A program made the translations under genes and the position numbers. The notes under the pieces are model-generated. The model had not been told where the DNA came from, did no database searches, and saw nothing but the letters and a program-made list of their open reading frames with translations. A stretch of DNA of 64,000 nt from an uncultured Clostridia bacterium (lineage in GTDB: Bacteria; Bacillota; Clostridia; Lachnospirales; Lachnospiraceae): positions 1 through 64,000 of the forward strand of contig CANDNA010000005.1 in the NCBI GenBank assembly GCA_947385955.1. Direction: 5' to 3'. This document shows, in pieces, positions 33,746 through 42,702 of this stretch; within the stretch, counting starts at the first letter, position 1, and each line of letters starts with the position of its first letter.

Positions 33746-35866
33746 ATGACAGAAAAACAGGATACTTTATCAATTATGCCCATTCAGGAATTAAAAGTAT
33801 TGGATGTCATAGACGGATATGAAGTCCGTCCCGGATTTTATACTCAAAATGGAGCCACTGCCCTGTCCAATAGCTGTGTCAATTTTACGGTACAGTCTCA
33901 GGGAGCCACAAGCTGTGAGCTGCTTCTTTATAACAGGGGGGAAGAAGAACCCTTTGCAGTGATTCCCTTTCCCGAACGTTACCGGATCGGAAAAGTATAT
34001 TCCATGATCGTATTCGGACTGAAAATCGAAAACTTTGAATACGCCTACCGGCTGGATGGCCCATACGAACCTGATAAGGGACTGATATTTGACAAAAGCC
34101 ATATCCTGTTGGATCCCTATGCCAAAGCAGTGGCCGGACAGAGCGTATGGGGCGTTACCTCCAATGAAAACGGCTACCGGGCCAGAGTGGTCCGCAATAA
34201 CTTTGACTGGGAAATCGAAAAACAGTCTGTGATCCCAATGGAAGATCTTATTATCTATGAATTGCATATCAGAGGTTTTACAAAAGACCAGTCCTCTGGT
34301 GTGACCCATAAAGGAACCTTTTCCGGCCTGCGGGAGAAGATCCCCTACCTGAAAGAGTTGGGAATTAATGCTGTGGAGCTGATGCCTATTTTTGAATTTG
34401 ATGAAACCAGAGATATGCGCATGATAGAAGGACGCCAGCTTCTGGACTATTGGGGCTATAATACGGTGGGATTTTTTGCTCCCAATACCAGCTATAATTC
34501 TGACAGAGAGTACAACCGGGAAGGTACGGAACTGAAAGAAGTGATCCGTGACCTGAAAAAAAACGGCATTGAAGTCATTCTTGATGTGGTATTTAACCAT
34601 ACCGCAGAAGGAAATGAAAGAGGACCTTATATATCTTTTAAAGGTTTTGACAATAATATATACTATATGCTTACGCCGAATGGTTCTTACTTTAATTTCA
34701 GCGGCTGCGGCAATACACTGAACTGTAACCATCCGATGGTACAGCAGATGATTCTGGAATGCCTCCGCTACTGGGTTACAGACTATCGTATTGATGGCTT
34801 CCGGTTTGATCTGGCTACCATATTGGGACGTAATGAGGACGGATCTCCTATGAATAATCCGCCTCTGTTAAAACAGCTTGCCCTGGATCCTATTCTGGGC
34901 AATACAAAACTGATTGCCGAAGCCTGGGATGCCGGCGGGCTTTATCAGGTAGGTACTTTTCCTTCCTGGAACCGGTGGGCAGAATGGAACGGTAAATACA
35001 GAGACTGTCTGCGCAGTTTTTTAAAGGGTGATCTGTGGGCAGCTCCGGAAGCTGCTCTGAGGATTGCAGGTTCGCCGGATCTGTATAAATCCTATGGACG
35101 GGGATATGATTCTTCCGTAAATTTTATTACCTGCCATGACGGTTTCCCTCTGTATGATCTGTATTCCTATAACACAAAACACAATGAAGCCAACGGCTGG
35201 AACAATACTGACGGAACCGATGACAACCGAAGCTGGAACTGCGGCGTGGAAGGGGAAACCGACGATCCTGCCATCAATGAGCTTCGTAACCGCCTGGTTA
35301 AAAATGCCTGTGCTGTTTTGCTTTGCAGCCGGGGTACTCCTATGTTCCTGGCCGGAGATGAATTTGGTAATACCCAGTTCGGAAATAACAATTCCTATTG
35401 TCAGGACAACATCATTTCCTGGCTGGACTGGACACTTTTGGATAAAAACAGAGATATTTTTGAATTTTTCCAGTATATGATTACTTTCCGGAAAAATCAT
35501 TCTGTTATCCGTATGGATCTGGAACAGTCCGGAACCGGCTATGCTTCTATCAGCATTCACAACGGCGCACCCGACCTGTCAGAAACCACAACCCAGACAA
35601 GGACACTGGGTGTACTTTACGCAGGTTATAACCGAAAAGAAAAGAAAGAAGATATTGTATATATTTGCATCAACGCTTATTGGGAACCTGAAACAATCGT
35701 TCTGCCTTATCTGCCACAATATTTTTCCTGGAATCTGATGGTAAATACCGGGATTCCTTATGGAGAAAAACCCTTTTTTGAAGAATCCCAGGCACCGGAA
35801 ATCACCGGAGAATTTATTATGAAGGAAAGAAGCGTTGCTGTATTTACAGGAAGGAGCAGACGATGA
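33746..35866 (+). CDS. glgX: GlgX-type glycogen debranching enzyme / isoamylase
   Basis: The 706-residue protein has an N-terminal CBM48-like domain (~35-130), a GH13 barrel and a C-terminal beta domain. Catalytic groups are visible: nucleophile Asp in DGFRFDLA near 355, acid Glu in LIAEAWD near 394, and stabilising Asp in ITCHDGF near 460. It hydrolyses alpha-1,6 branches of glycogen or pullulan-like polymers in the cytoplasm. I start at 33746, where GAGG is 8 bp away; the ATG two codons earlier is too close. The stop overlaps the next gene start in ATGA. Confidence 0.92.
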   Translation: MTEKQDTLSIMPIQELKVLDVIDGYEVRPGFYTQNGATALSNSCVNFTVQSQGATSCELLLYNRGEEEPFAVIPFPERYRIGKVYSMIVFGLKIENFEYAYRLDGPYEPDKGLIFDKSHILLDPYAKAVAGQSVWGVTSNENGYRARVVRNNFDWEIEKQSVIPMEDLIIYELHIRGFTKDQSSGVTHKGTFSGLREKIPYLKELGINAVELMPIFEFDETRDMRMIEGRQLLDYWGYNTVGFFAPNTSYNSDREYNREGTELKEVIRDLKKNGIEVILDVVFNHTAEGNERGPYISFKGFDNNIYYMLTPNGSYFNFSGCGNTLNCNHPMVQQMILECLRYWVTDYRIDGFRFDLATILGRNEDGSPMNNPPLLKQLALDPILGNTKLIAEAWDAGGLYQVGTFPSWNRWAEWNGKYRDCLRSFLKGDLWAAPEAALRIAGSPDLYKSYGRGYDSSVNFITCHDGFPLYDLYSYNTKHNEANGWNNTDGTDDNRSWNCGVEGETDDPAINELRNRLVKNACAVLLCSRGTPMFLAGDEFGNTQFGNNNSYCQDNIISWLDWTLLDKNRDIFEFFQYMITFRKNHSVIRMDLEQSGTGYASISIHNGAPDLSETTTQTRTLGVLYAGYNRKEKKEDIVYICINAYWEPETIVLPYLPQYFSWNLMVNTGIPYGEKPFFEESQAPEITGEFIMKERSVAVFTGRSRR

Positions 35867-36816
35867 ATTATGTCATATTTGACCTGGAATGGAATCAAAG
35901 CAGCTTTCCTGAGGGAGAGATCAAAGAAATTCCTTTTGAGATCATAGAAATCGGCGCTGTGAAATTGAATCATAAAAAACAGATGATCGGCCAGTTTCAT
36001 GAACTGATTCATCCCCGTATCTATAAAGAAATGCACAGGATCACCAGAGATTTGATCCATCTGCAGATGGAAGAACTGGAAAAAGGCGATGAATTTATAC
36101 ATGTGGCAGACCGTTTTCTAAAATGGTGCGGCAATGACATAATTTATGGCACCTGGGGTCCTCTGGATCTGACAGAGCTTCAGCGCAATATGGCCTATTA
36201 TCATATGGAACCGCTGACCTGCGGCCCGCTTTCCTTTCTGGATATTCAGAAGCTGTTCAGCATCGCCTATGAGGACCGTAAATCCCGTCGTTCTCTGGAA
36301 TATGCAGTGGATTTTCTGGGCATTGAAAAAGACATTCCCTTTCATCGTGCTTTCAGCGATGCTTATTATACCGCAAAAGTACTGGCCAGACTGGATCGTG
36401 ATGTAGAAAAAAATCTGTCTTTTGATCTCTTTCATAAACCGGCAAACAGAAAAGAAGAAGTTCACATTGTTTTTGCTGACTATGCAAAATATATTTCCCG
36501 TAAATTTCCGGATAAACAGGAAGCTCTGAAAGACAGAGAAGTATGCAGTACAAAATGCTATTACTGTCACAGAAATCTGAAACGGAAAATACGCTGGTTT
36601 ACTCCTAACGGTAAACATTATTACAGCCTGTCGTATTGTGAAAAACATGGATATATGAAGGGCAAAATACGGATTCGAAAAGATTCTGAAGAAGATGGCA
36701 TCTATATTGTAAAAACACTGAAATTTATTTCTGAAGAGGATGCAGGCAAGATAAAAGAACGTCAGGACAGGGCACGTATGCTCCGCAAACTAAAGCGGGC
36801 GCGGGCCAGGTCCTGA
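35863..36816 (+). CDS. DEDDh 3'-5' exonuclease with C-terminal zinc-ribbon-like segment
   Basis: The 317-residue protein opens with the exonuclease I motif FDLEW (Asp7, Glu9) and has a later H-x4-D motif in HRAFSDAYY near residue 160, the DnaQ/RNase T type. After ~185 comes an unfamiliar region with CSTKCYYC, followed ~25 residues later by YCEKHG, a possible zinc-binding knuckle, and a basic tail. It presumably trims RNA or DNA ends. Its start overlaps glgX by 4 bp, so they are translated together, but no functional link is known. Confidence 0.82.
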   Translation: MNYVIFDLEWNQSSFPEGEIKEIPFEIIEIGAVKLNHKKQMIGQFHELIHPRIYKEMHRITRDLIHLQMEELEKGDEFIHVADRFLKWCGNDIIYGTWGPLDLTELQRNMAYYHMEPLTCGPLSFLDIQKLFSIAYEDRKSRRSLEYAVDFLGIEKDIPFHRAFSDAYYTAKVLARLDRDVEKNLSFDLFHKPANRKEEVHIVFADYAKYISRKFPDKQEALKDREVCSTKCYYCHRNLKRKIRWFTPNGKHYYSLSYCEKHGYMKGKIRIRKDSEEDGIYIVKTLKFISEEDAGKIKERQDRARMLRKLKRARARS

Positions 36817-36834
36817 CGTTCCCCATATTCTTCA

Positions 36835-36869
36835 ACAACAGAAAGTACACTGCATGAACTTTCTATTGT
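36835..36869. repeat. Short hairpin repeat, copy 2
   Basis: ACAACAGAAAGT (36835-36846) and ACTTTCTATTGT (36858-36869) form a 12-bp stem with a single G-U-type change. It lies between two convergent stop codons, so it may end both transcripts. Related to 12790-12824 and 54437-54471. Confidence 0.65.
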
Positions 36870-36875
36870 CATACA

Positions 36876-38360
36876 TTAAAAATCAAAATCATCAAATTCC
36901 GTTTTGATCTTCTTTCTCTTTTTATGCCGGTTTCTCACCTTTCTCCGTTGTGCAAACTGATAATTATCAATCACTGCTTTTACAACGAACAGAAAGATAA
37001 AGAATCCGGCGATGCCGATGACCCAGACAATTACCTGTCTCACATTGACAAAGATTACTTTGCCTCCTGCATCTCCTGATTCTTCTTCTGTTTCTTCTTC
37101 TGCATCCGCCTGATTTTCCATCTGATTCTGATTTTCAAAATCAAATGTGTTCTCTGCTTCTCCCTCTGCCAAGTCTACCGTTGCGCTCCCTACCGGAATA
37201 CCATGATAAGTATACTGGATAGAAGCAACAGAAGATGAAGATTCTGTATCATAAGTCAGTTCGGAATCCAGATCATCAAAGACTGCCGTAATCGGTATCA
37301 CCACACTGTCGGAGGGATTGATGGAAAGGATCGGATTGGATGCACCAAATACATCATTGTCCGTTTGAAAGAAATCATGATTTTCCACCGTATATTCCTT
37401 TTCATTGGCGGCAATGTTAATTTTCTGGAAATTGGAAAATCCATATTCAAACAGGCTGATGGTATCTTCAAACTGATGGGGGGATTCTTCCCGCATTACC
37501 ACACAGATCAGCTTCATACCATCTTTTTCAGCGCAGGAAACCAATGTCTGTCTGGAATCACTGGTAAAGCCTGTTTTACTCCCTACTATATATTCATAGT
37601 TGTATTTTCCGCCCGGAAACAAAAGCTGATTATGTGTATTGGCATACAAATCTTCATCCGGCTGTGTAGGCGACTGTGGGATATGATAGGTGGGAGTAGA
37701 GGACATTTTACACAACAATTCATTGTCAAAAAATTTTTGTGCAATCAATGCCAGATCATATGGCGTGGTATAATGCTGTTCATCATGCAGACCGTTGGTG
37801 GTCACAAAATGAGAATTTTCACACCCCAACTCTTTTGCGCGCTGATTCATCAACGCTACAAACTCTTCCATACTGCCGCTGACATGCTCCGCCAGAGCAT
37901 TGGCCGCCTCATTGGCAGAAGCCACCAGGATTCCATACATACATTGCTCTACCGTGATCACTTCTCCCTCATCCAGACCGATATTGGAACTGTCTCTTGG
38001 AATACTGAATACTGCATCATGAGAAATGGTCACTTCTTCATCCATCTGACATTCTTCCGATCCAATCAGACAGGTCAGTATCTTGGTCACGCTTGCAGGA
38101 TACAACTTCTCATGGATATTCTTTTCATAAAGAATCGTTCCCGTTTCTGCCTCCATCAAGATCGCGCCTTCTGCACCCACGGCTGGTCCGTCCGGCCATT
38201 CCTCATAGCTGTTGGATGCAATCGGAAGCGAACGCCTTGCCTCTTCCTCCGCTAAATAATCAGTGGCACAGGAAACAAAACCGCTTGTCAGACATGTATA
38301 ACTAAAAAGAAAAACGCCCATTCCTAAAATAAGGAGGCGTTTTTTGATAGATTTTTTCAT
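36876..38360 (-). CDS. D-alanyl-D-alanine carboxypeptidase (serine type, S11/PBP5 family)
   Basis: The 494-residue protein trims the terminal D-Ala from peptidoglycan stem peptides. It has a hydrophobic export signal (~8-32), and the active-site set Ser90-x-x-Lys93, Ser148-Ala-Asn150 and Lys262-Thr-Gly264. A beta-rich region follows, then an acidic linker (~425-445), one membrane helix near 450-475 and a very basic tail. The C-terminal anchor is a full helix, unlike the amphipathic helix of classic PBP5. A consensus promoter lies 87 bp upstream. DacF-like sporulation forms are an alternative subtype. Confidence 0.92.
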   Translation of the reverse strand: MKKSIKKRLLILGMGVFLFSYTCLTSGFVSCATDYLAEEEARRSLPIASNSYEEWPDGPAVGAEGAILMEAETGTILYEKNIHEKLYPASVTKILTCLIGSEECQMDEEVTISHDAVFSIPRDSSNIGLDEGEVITVEQCMYGILVASANEAANALAEHVSGSMEEFVALMNQRAKELGCENSHFVTTNGLHDEQHYTTPYDLALIAQKFFDNELLCKMSSTPTYHIPQSPTQPDEDLYANTHNQLLFPGGKYNYEYIVGSKTGFTSDSRQTLVSCAEKDGMKLICVVMREESPHQFEDTISLFEYGFSNFQKINIAANEKEYTVENHDFFQTDNDVFGASNPILSINPSDSVVIPITAVFDDLDSELTYDTESSSSVASIQYTYHGIPVGSATVDLAEGEAENTFDFENQNQMENQADAEEETEEESGDAGGKVIFVNVRQVIVWVIGIAGFFIFLFVVKAVIDNYQFAQRRKVRNRHKKRKKIKTEFDDFDF

Positions 38361-38446
38361 GCTATATTACACCCCAGGTCATTTCTTGTCTTATATTTTG
38401 AAACCCAGTTAAAAACGTCTATTCATTAGTACTTACATACCATTTT

Positions 38447-38475
38447 AGTGTAACATAATGTAAATCCCGTGTCAA
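38447..38475 (-). promoter_or_regulatory. Promoter of the D,D-carboxypeptidase gene
   Basis: Minus strand TTGACA (38470-38475), 17 bp, TACACT (38447-38452). The divergent response regulator promoter is within 70 bp and may share control. Confidence 0.7.
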
Positions 38476-38496
38476 CGGTAGTGATGTAAAAGAAAT

Positions 38497-38514
38497 TTTT
38501 ACAACTTGGTAACA
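38497..38514 (+). promoter_or_regulatory. Candidate response-regulator box A
   Basis: TTTTACAA-CTTG-GTAACA, two similar pentamers (TACAA and TAACA) with a 10-bp period as in OmpR-family sites. A TATAAT (38537-38542) follows and precedes the regulator gene. The same pattern is at 40627-40644 in front of the PepSY-like gene, with 14 of 18 bases identical. Confidence 0.5.
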
Positions 38515-38561
38515 TTTTTGAGGTATACTTTTTTATTATAATATAAGGATGTGGATATCAA

Positions 38562-39215
38562 TTGGCCGAAATATTAATCGTGGAAGATGAACTTTCCATC
38601 AATGAACTGATACGTAAAAATCTGAATCTTACGGGACATCATTGTACACAGGCTTTCGATGGGTTATCCGCAGTCAGTCTGCTGGAAAATGCAAAATTTG
38701 ATCTGCTTGTACTGGATATCATGCTTCCCGGGCTTGACGGTTATCAGGTGTTTGAAGCAGCCTGTGGAATACCGACTATTTTTCTGACAGCAAAAAGTGA
38801 TCTGGCCGATAAACTGAAAGGACTGACTATGGGAGCGGACGATTATCTTACAAAACCCTTTCAGATGCTGGAACTGACTGCACGGGTGGAAGCAGTGCTG
38901 AGACGGACAAAGAAAGCTGAGACGGAATTTACGCTGGGCAATATGAAATGCGATTTTGACAGACATCAGATTTTCTTAAATGGAGCGGCTGTAGAATGCA
39001 CGCCAAAAGAATATGAACTGCTGGAGGTGTTGATCCGGAACCGGAATATTGCTCTTTCCAGGGAAAGGCTATTGGATATGGTATGGGGATATGATTTTGA
39101 CGGAGGTACCCGTACTGTGGACGTCCATATACAAAGGCTGCGTCATAAACTTCATCTGGAGAACCATATTAAAACCGTATATAAACTTGGATACAGACTG
39201 GAGGTGTTGGAATGA
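38562..39215 (+). CDS. OmpR/PhoB-family response regulator
   Basis: The 217-residue protein has a receiver domain (acidic pair EDE at 6-8, phosphorylated Asp in LLVLDIMLPG near 51, Lys in LTKPF near 100) and a winged-helix DNA-binding domain from about 125. It starts with TTG at 38562; no ATG fits the family N terminus. It overlaps the kinase gene by 4 bp. It is divergent from the D,D-carboxypeptidase gene. Likely targets include its own operon and the PepSY-like gene. Confidence 0.92.
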   Translation: MAEILIVEDELSINELIRKNLNLTGHHCTQAFDGLSAVSLLENAKFDLLVLDIMLPGLDGYQVFEAACGIPTIFLTAKSDLADKLKGLTMGADDYLTKPFQMLELTARVEAVLRRTKKAETEFTLGNMKCDFDRHQIFLNGAAVECTPKEYELLEVLIRNRNIALSRERLLDMVWGYDFDGGTRTVDVHIQRLRHKLHLENHIKTVYKLGYRLEVLE

Positions 39216-40642
39216 AAAAACGGACATTCTTTACTATGCTCTTCCTTTTTCTTGTTTTCCTTAATTCCATGATTCTGATCGCTTCCATTGTTATTCTAAA
39301 TGATAAACTTTCCAACAGCAGGGAACAGTGTATGTCAGAACACTATGTGATCGCATCCTCTTTGATCCAGGATATACAGGCATTGGAACAAAGGGGAGAC
39401 CATGCGGAAGAAAATATCGAATATCTGATACGCCCCTATTCCCGATATCTGCAGGGAAAAGGGGACGGAATTGCAATCGCTTTTTCCGGGAACTGGATTT
39501 ACGAAAGTCCTGAACTTAATCTCAAAGAACATATGGTTTTCCCGCCGGATACAGGCAGCAGACAGGAGCGGCTCGTTTATATGGAAAGCGGAACCCCTCC
39601 TGTCCTCTACGTCTATGGCAGTTTTCCCGCCCCGCTGCAGGATTATGGACTTCTGTATATTGGAAACCTGACTGATGTCGTTTCTTCATGGCGCCATACG
39701 AAAAATATCCTTTTCCTTATGGGAACTGTGATGCTGTTTGTCATGGCCTTTTTTCTTTTTCAATTCCTGACTGTTATCTTTCGTCCTTTAAGGCAGATTT
39801 CCAGCGCCTCTACCAAAATCGCAGAAGGGGATTATGGAAGCAGGCTTCCGGTCCGGGGAAAAGATGAAATTGCCAGTGTGGCGTCCAATTTTAATCTGAT
39901 GGCAGAGAAGGTGGAAACCCAGATCCAGCACCTTCAGGATACGGCAGAGCAGAAACAGCAGTTCATTGACAACTTTTCTCATGAACTGCGTATTCCGCTG
40001 ACAGCAATTTATGGATATGCCGAGTATATCCAGAAAGCGCCTGTATCAGAGAAAGAACGTTATGAATGTACACAGTTTATTATGTCAGAATGCAGCAGGC
40101 TCCAGAATATGGCTTATCAACTCCTCGATATGGCTTTGCTCAGAAATGAAGCGATAACATATCAGGATTTTTCTGTGGCTGCTCTTTTTGAACAGTCTGA
40201 AAAAATCATGCATGTACAGGCAAAAGAAAAATATATAAACCTGTCCTATCATATTCCCCAAAACTTCCTTATTACCGGAAACAGGGAATATCTTTTAATT
40301 CTTCTCAATAACCTGATTGACAATGCACTGAAAGCCAGCCAGCCGGAAGGGAAGGTGTATGTTTCGGTTTATAAAGAAGGCCAGTCTGTTGTAATTGAAG
40401 TAAAGGATCATGGCATTGGTATGGAACCGGATCAGATATCCCATATAAAAGAGGCTTTTTACCGTGTAGATAAGTCACGCAGCCGTACCGCCGGCGGAAC
40501 AGGGCTCGGCCTGGCTGTCTGCGAAAGGATTGCCCAGCTCCACCATGCAAAACTGACATTTGCTTCCGAACGTGGAAAAGGAACCGTCGTCAGATTAATT
40601 TTTCCACAGGCCGGGAAAACAAAAAGTTTTACAAGTCCGTAA
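39212..40642 (+). CDS. Membrane sensor histidine kinase (HAMP-HisKA-HATPase)
   Basis: The 476-residue protein has a first membrane helix (~7-28), an extracellular sensor segment of ~130 residues, a second helix (~165-190), a HAMP domain (to ~245), the HisKA box FSHELRIPLTAIYGY with the phospho-His near 257, and a HATPase domain with NNLIDNALKA and GGTGLGLAV. It pairs with the regulator upstream, with ATGA overlap and GGAGG inside that gene. The extracellular signal is unknown. Its end contains box B of the presumed operator. Confidence 0.93.
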   Translation: MKKRTFFTMLFLFLVFLNSMILIASIVILNDKLSNSREQCMSEHYVIASSLIQDIQALEQRGDHAEENIEYLIRPYSRYLQGKGDGIAIAFSGNWIYESPELNLKEHMVFPPDTGSRQERLVYMESGTPPVLYVYGSFPAPLQDYGLLYIGNLTDVVSSWRHTKNILFLMGTVMLFVMAFFLFQFLTVIFRPLRQISSASTKIAEGDYGSRLPVRGKDEIASVASNFNLMAEKVETQIQHLQDTAEQKQQFIDNFSHELRIPLTAIYGYAEYIQKAPVSEKERYECTQFIMSECSRLQNMAYQLLDMALLRNEAITYQDFSVAALFEQSEKIMHVQAKEKYINLSYHIPQNFLITGNREYLLILLNNLIDNALKASQPEGKVYVSVYKEGQSVVIEVKDHGIGMEPDQISHIKEAFYRVDKSRSRTAGGTGLGLAVCERIAQLHHAKLTFASERGKGTVVRLIFPQAGKTKSFTSP

Positions 40643-40644
40643 CA
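40627..40644 (+). promoter_or_regulatory. Candidate response-regulator box B
   Basis: TTTTACAA-GTCC-GTAACA, matching box A (38497-38514) outside the 4-bp middle. It overlaps the kinase stop codon and is followed by TATAGA-like hexamers and the PepSY-like gene, supporting that gene as a regulon member. Confidence 0.5.
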
Positions 40645-40716
40645 ACTCCGATATTTTTTTGATATAGAGAGAATTTATCCTATGTCTATCACAAACATTC
40701 AGAAGGGAGTTTTACT

Positions 40717-41541
40717 ATGAAACGAGAAAGCATCTTAAAATTAACGGCGGCAACTTTGACCATTATTGCTACAGGCGGTATTTTGTTTAATGTGGCTACA
40801 GAAACGGCTCTGGCTGCCAGAATCGGGCAGGTGGAATCAGTCCCCACCAGTTATCAGGTCCCTGAAAATCTGTCATCCACATTGCCGGCATCTGATACGA
40901 AAAAGGAAAGCTCCGAAAAGATAAATTATCATGTAAGCATGGACGATCTGAATACGGAAACTCCTACGGATGTAGATTTGACAATGGAAGAAGCCGCCAA
41001 AACAGGTGCACAGTATCTGGAAAATATTTTCGGACTGGATCTGGAAGGCGCTTACGTATATATGATGTATTATCCGGGAACAGAAACATTCCCCCGTGCT
41101 TTTTGGGCAGGAGATGTCCTGTTTGAGAAAACCCAGTCCCCTGAAAGCACAAGATGGACATACATGGTGGATGCTGTGACAGGGGAGCTTTTCGATATCG
41201 GATATGGCAGACAATTGGATGCAAATCCTCCTCTTGGCCTTGATAAAACATTGGAGAAAGACTACAGCCTCTATGCGCAGCTTGCCAGAACAAAAACAGA
41301 GGAATGCAGATTGATGGACAGTCCGATAGACCGGGTAGAATATAATTGCCAGGGATACTCTGGAAATGACCCCACAATTACCGTGGATGTAATCGGACAA
41401 AAAGGAGAAATTGTCAATATGACTTTCTCACGTTATGATCAGGCATTTTTAGGGGTCATTACAGATACATCACGAAGAATTTCAGAATCTGCACTGGAGG
41501 ATCTTGTCGGTGAAATAGAAAATGTATCAATCGAGTTCTAG
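40717..41541 (+). CDS. Exported PepSY-like protein of unknown function
   Basis: The 274-residue protein has a signal or anchor sequence (residues ~7-32) and a mature region with a segment like PepSY domains: an LTMEEAAKTGAQYLENIFG helix, then a WTYMVDAVTGELFDIGYG strand, near residues 89-165. Such domains often act as inhibitors or accessory parts of enzymes at the cell surface. AGGGAG precedes the ATG. The gene follows the two-component genes by 75 bp and has its own operator-like box, so it may be the output or a feedback part of that system. Confidence 0.72.
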   Translation: MKRESILKLTAATLTIIATGGILFNVATETALAARIGQVESVPTSYQVPENLSSTLPASDTKKESSEKINYHVSMDDLNTETPTDVDLTMEEAAKTGAQYLENIFGLDLEGAYVYMMYYPGTETFPRAFWAGDVLFEKTQSPESTRWTYMVDAVTGELFDIGYGRQLDANPPLGLDKTLEKDYSLYAQLARTKTEECRLMDSPIDRVEYNCQGYSGNDPTITVDVIGQKGEIVNMTFSRYDQAFLGVITDTSRRISESALEDLVGEIENVSIEF

Positions 41542-41585
41542 TAAATGAAAGGCAGATAGCACCAGACTATATGGAAATACAGCGC

Positions 41586-41627
41586 AAAAAAGCGTTTGTT
41601 GCAAAACAACGAACGCTTTTTTGTTTA
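41586..41627. terminator. Bidirectional terminator between the PepSY-like gene and tRNA-Arg
   Basis: AAAAAAGCGTT and AACGCTTTTTT form a symmetrical stem with A/T runs on both sides and an internal TGTT/AACA pairing. It can end the plus-strand mRNA and, read backwards, the tRNA-Arg transcript. Confidence 0.85.
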
Positions 41628-41630
41628 TAA

Positions 41631-41704
41631 CGTTCCCGAGGTGATTCGAACACCCGACCTACCGCTTAGGAGGCGGTCGCTCTATCCTGCTGAGCTACGG
41701 AAAC
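41631..41704 (-). tRNA. tRNA-Arg (anticodon CCU)
   Basis: The gene is 74 nt on the minus strand. Acceptor GTTTCCG pairs with CGGGAAC (one G-U), discriminator G. The anticodon stem CCGC.../...GCGG encloses loop CTCCTAA with anticodon CCT (41668-41670), reading AGG. T arm GGTGTTCGAATCACC-type present. CCA is not encoded. Confidence 0.95.
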
Positions 41705-41776
41705 ACTCTTATATCGCATATAAAAATCCTGCTCAATTAGTTTACCACAAACAGAAAATAATGGCAAGAGTTCATT

Positions 41777-42676
41777 TTAATTCTCCGGAAAGTTGATATA
41801 TCCCTGCATCCAGATAATTCCCTTGAAACGTCTGCCCACTTCCGGTTCACCCAGCAAATCTTCTGCATTGATACATAAATCAAATAAAAGCTCATTACAA
41901 TTAATTGTGAGATGATAAACATATTCGCTTGTCAGATGATTCTGCAATTTCTGACATTCTACAATTTCACCTAAAATGGAATATTGATCACATTCCACAC
42001 CATAAGGCATAAAATAGGTATCTACGATACTGAATACATCTTCTTTCCTGATTTTCTTGGATATCGCCGTATAAGTATCCATATCTTCCAGTGTCAGATT
42101 TTCAATAGCTTCTTCATCCCCCTTTCTTGCCGCTGCAATCAGATGATTCCTGTTTCTGGAAACCTGTTTTACTTTTTTCATTTCTTTTTCATTTTTAATA
42201 ATCGGCATAATGACAGTTCCCTGGCAGGAAAGAGCAGAAAGATTCAATGTGGTACCTTTCACGGGCAACTGTTTTCTTTCCTTATATTTCAAGTAAGAAA
42301 TAACATTCTGAAAATAAAATATCAGAGAAACACCTATCCGTAAATCATCACAGATTCCCGCATAAGATTCCTTTTCCGCATGTCGTTCTATAGAAACATC
42401 CTCTTCGGAGCTGACATAATTTCCCCGCAGATAGGGAAAATAATAATCATAAATGTAATTATTATTTTCGTCAAACTCACCCCGGACAGCAATTCCCATT
42501 CCTTCACAGAACTCTTTACAACATTCCATAAAGATAAAATCTTCCTGCTCGGACAAAGTAATATAATCTCTCTGCTTTGCTGTCCGTATACAATCTGTAA
42601 TCAATAATTGCAATTGTTTTCTGTTTTTGATCTGGCCGAATCCTATGGCACGTAAATACTTATGCAAGGAATTCAC
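41777..42676 (-). CDS. DUF3881-family protein
   Basis: I recognise this as DUF3881, a family confined largely to Lachnospiraceae with no known role. The ~299 residues have no signal peptide or membrane helix; they are mixed alpha/beta with many Tyr and Cys residues. The N terminus HKYLRAIGF is typical. Two starts are possible: GTG at 42676 and TTG at 42667; GAGG lies close to the former and well spaced from the latter, so TTG may be the real start. It is on the same strand as serS, 26 bp downstream of it. Confidence 0.8.
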   Translation of the reverse strand: MNSLHKYLRAIGFGQIKNRKQLQLLITDCIRTAKQRDYITLSEQEDFIFMECCKEFCEGMGIAVRGEFDENNNYIYDYYFPYLRGNYVSSEEDVSIERHAEKESYAGICDDLRIGVSLIFYFQNVISYLKYKERKQLPVKGTTLNLSALSCQGTVIMPIIKNEKEMKKVKQVSRNRNHLIAAARKGDEEAIENLTLEDMDTYTAISKKIRKEDVFSIVDTYFMPYGVECDQYSILGEIVECQKLQNHLTSEYVYHLTINCNELLFDLCINAEDLLGEPEVGRRFKGIIWMQGYINFPEN

Positions 42677-42702
42677 CTCATTTCCTTCATACCCAACAAC
42701 AG

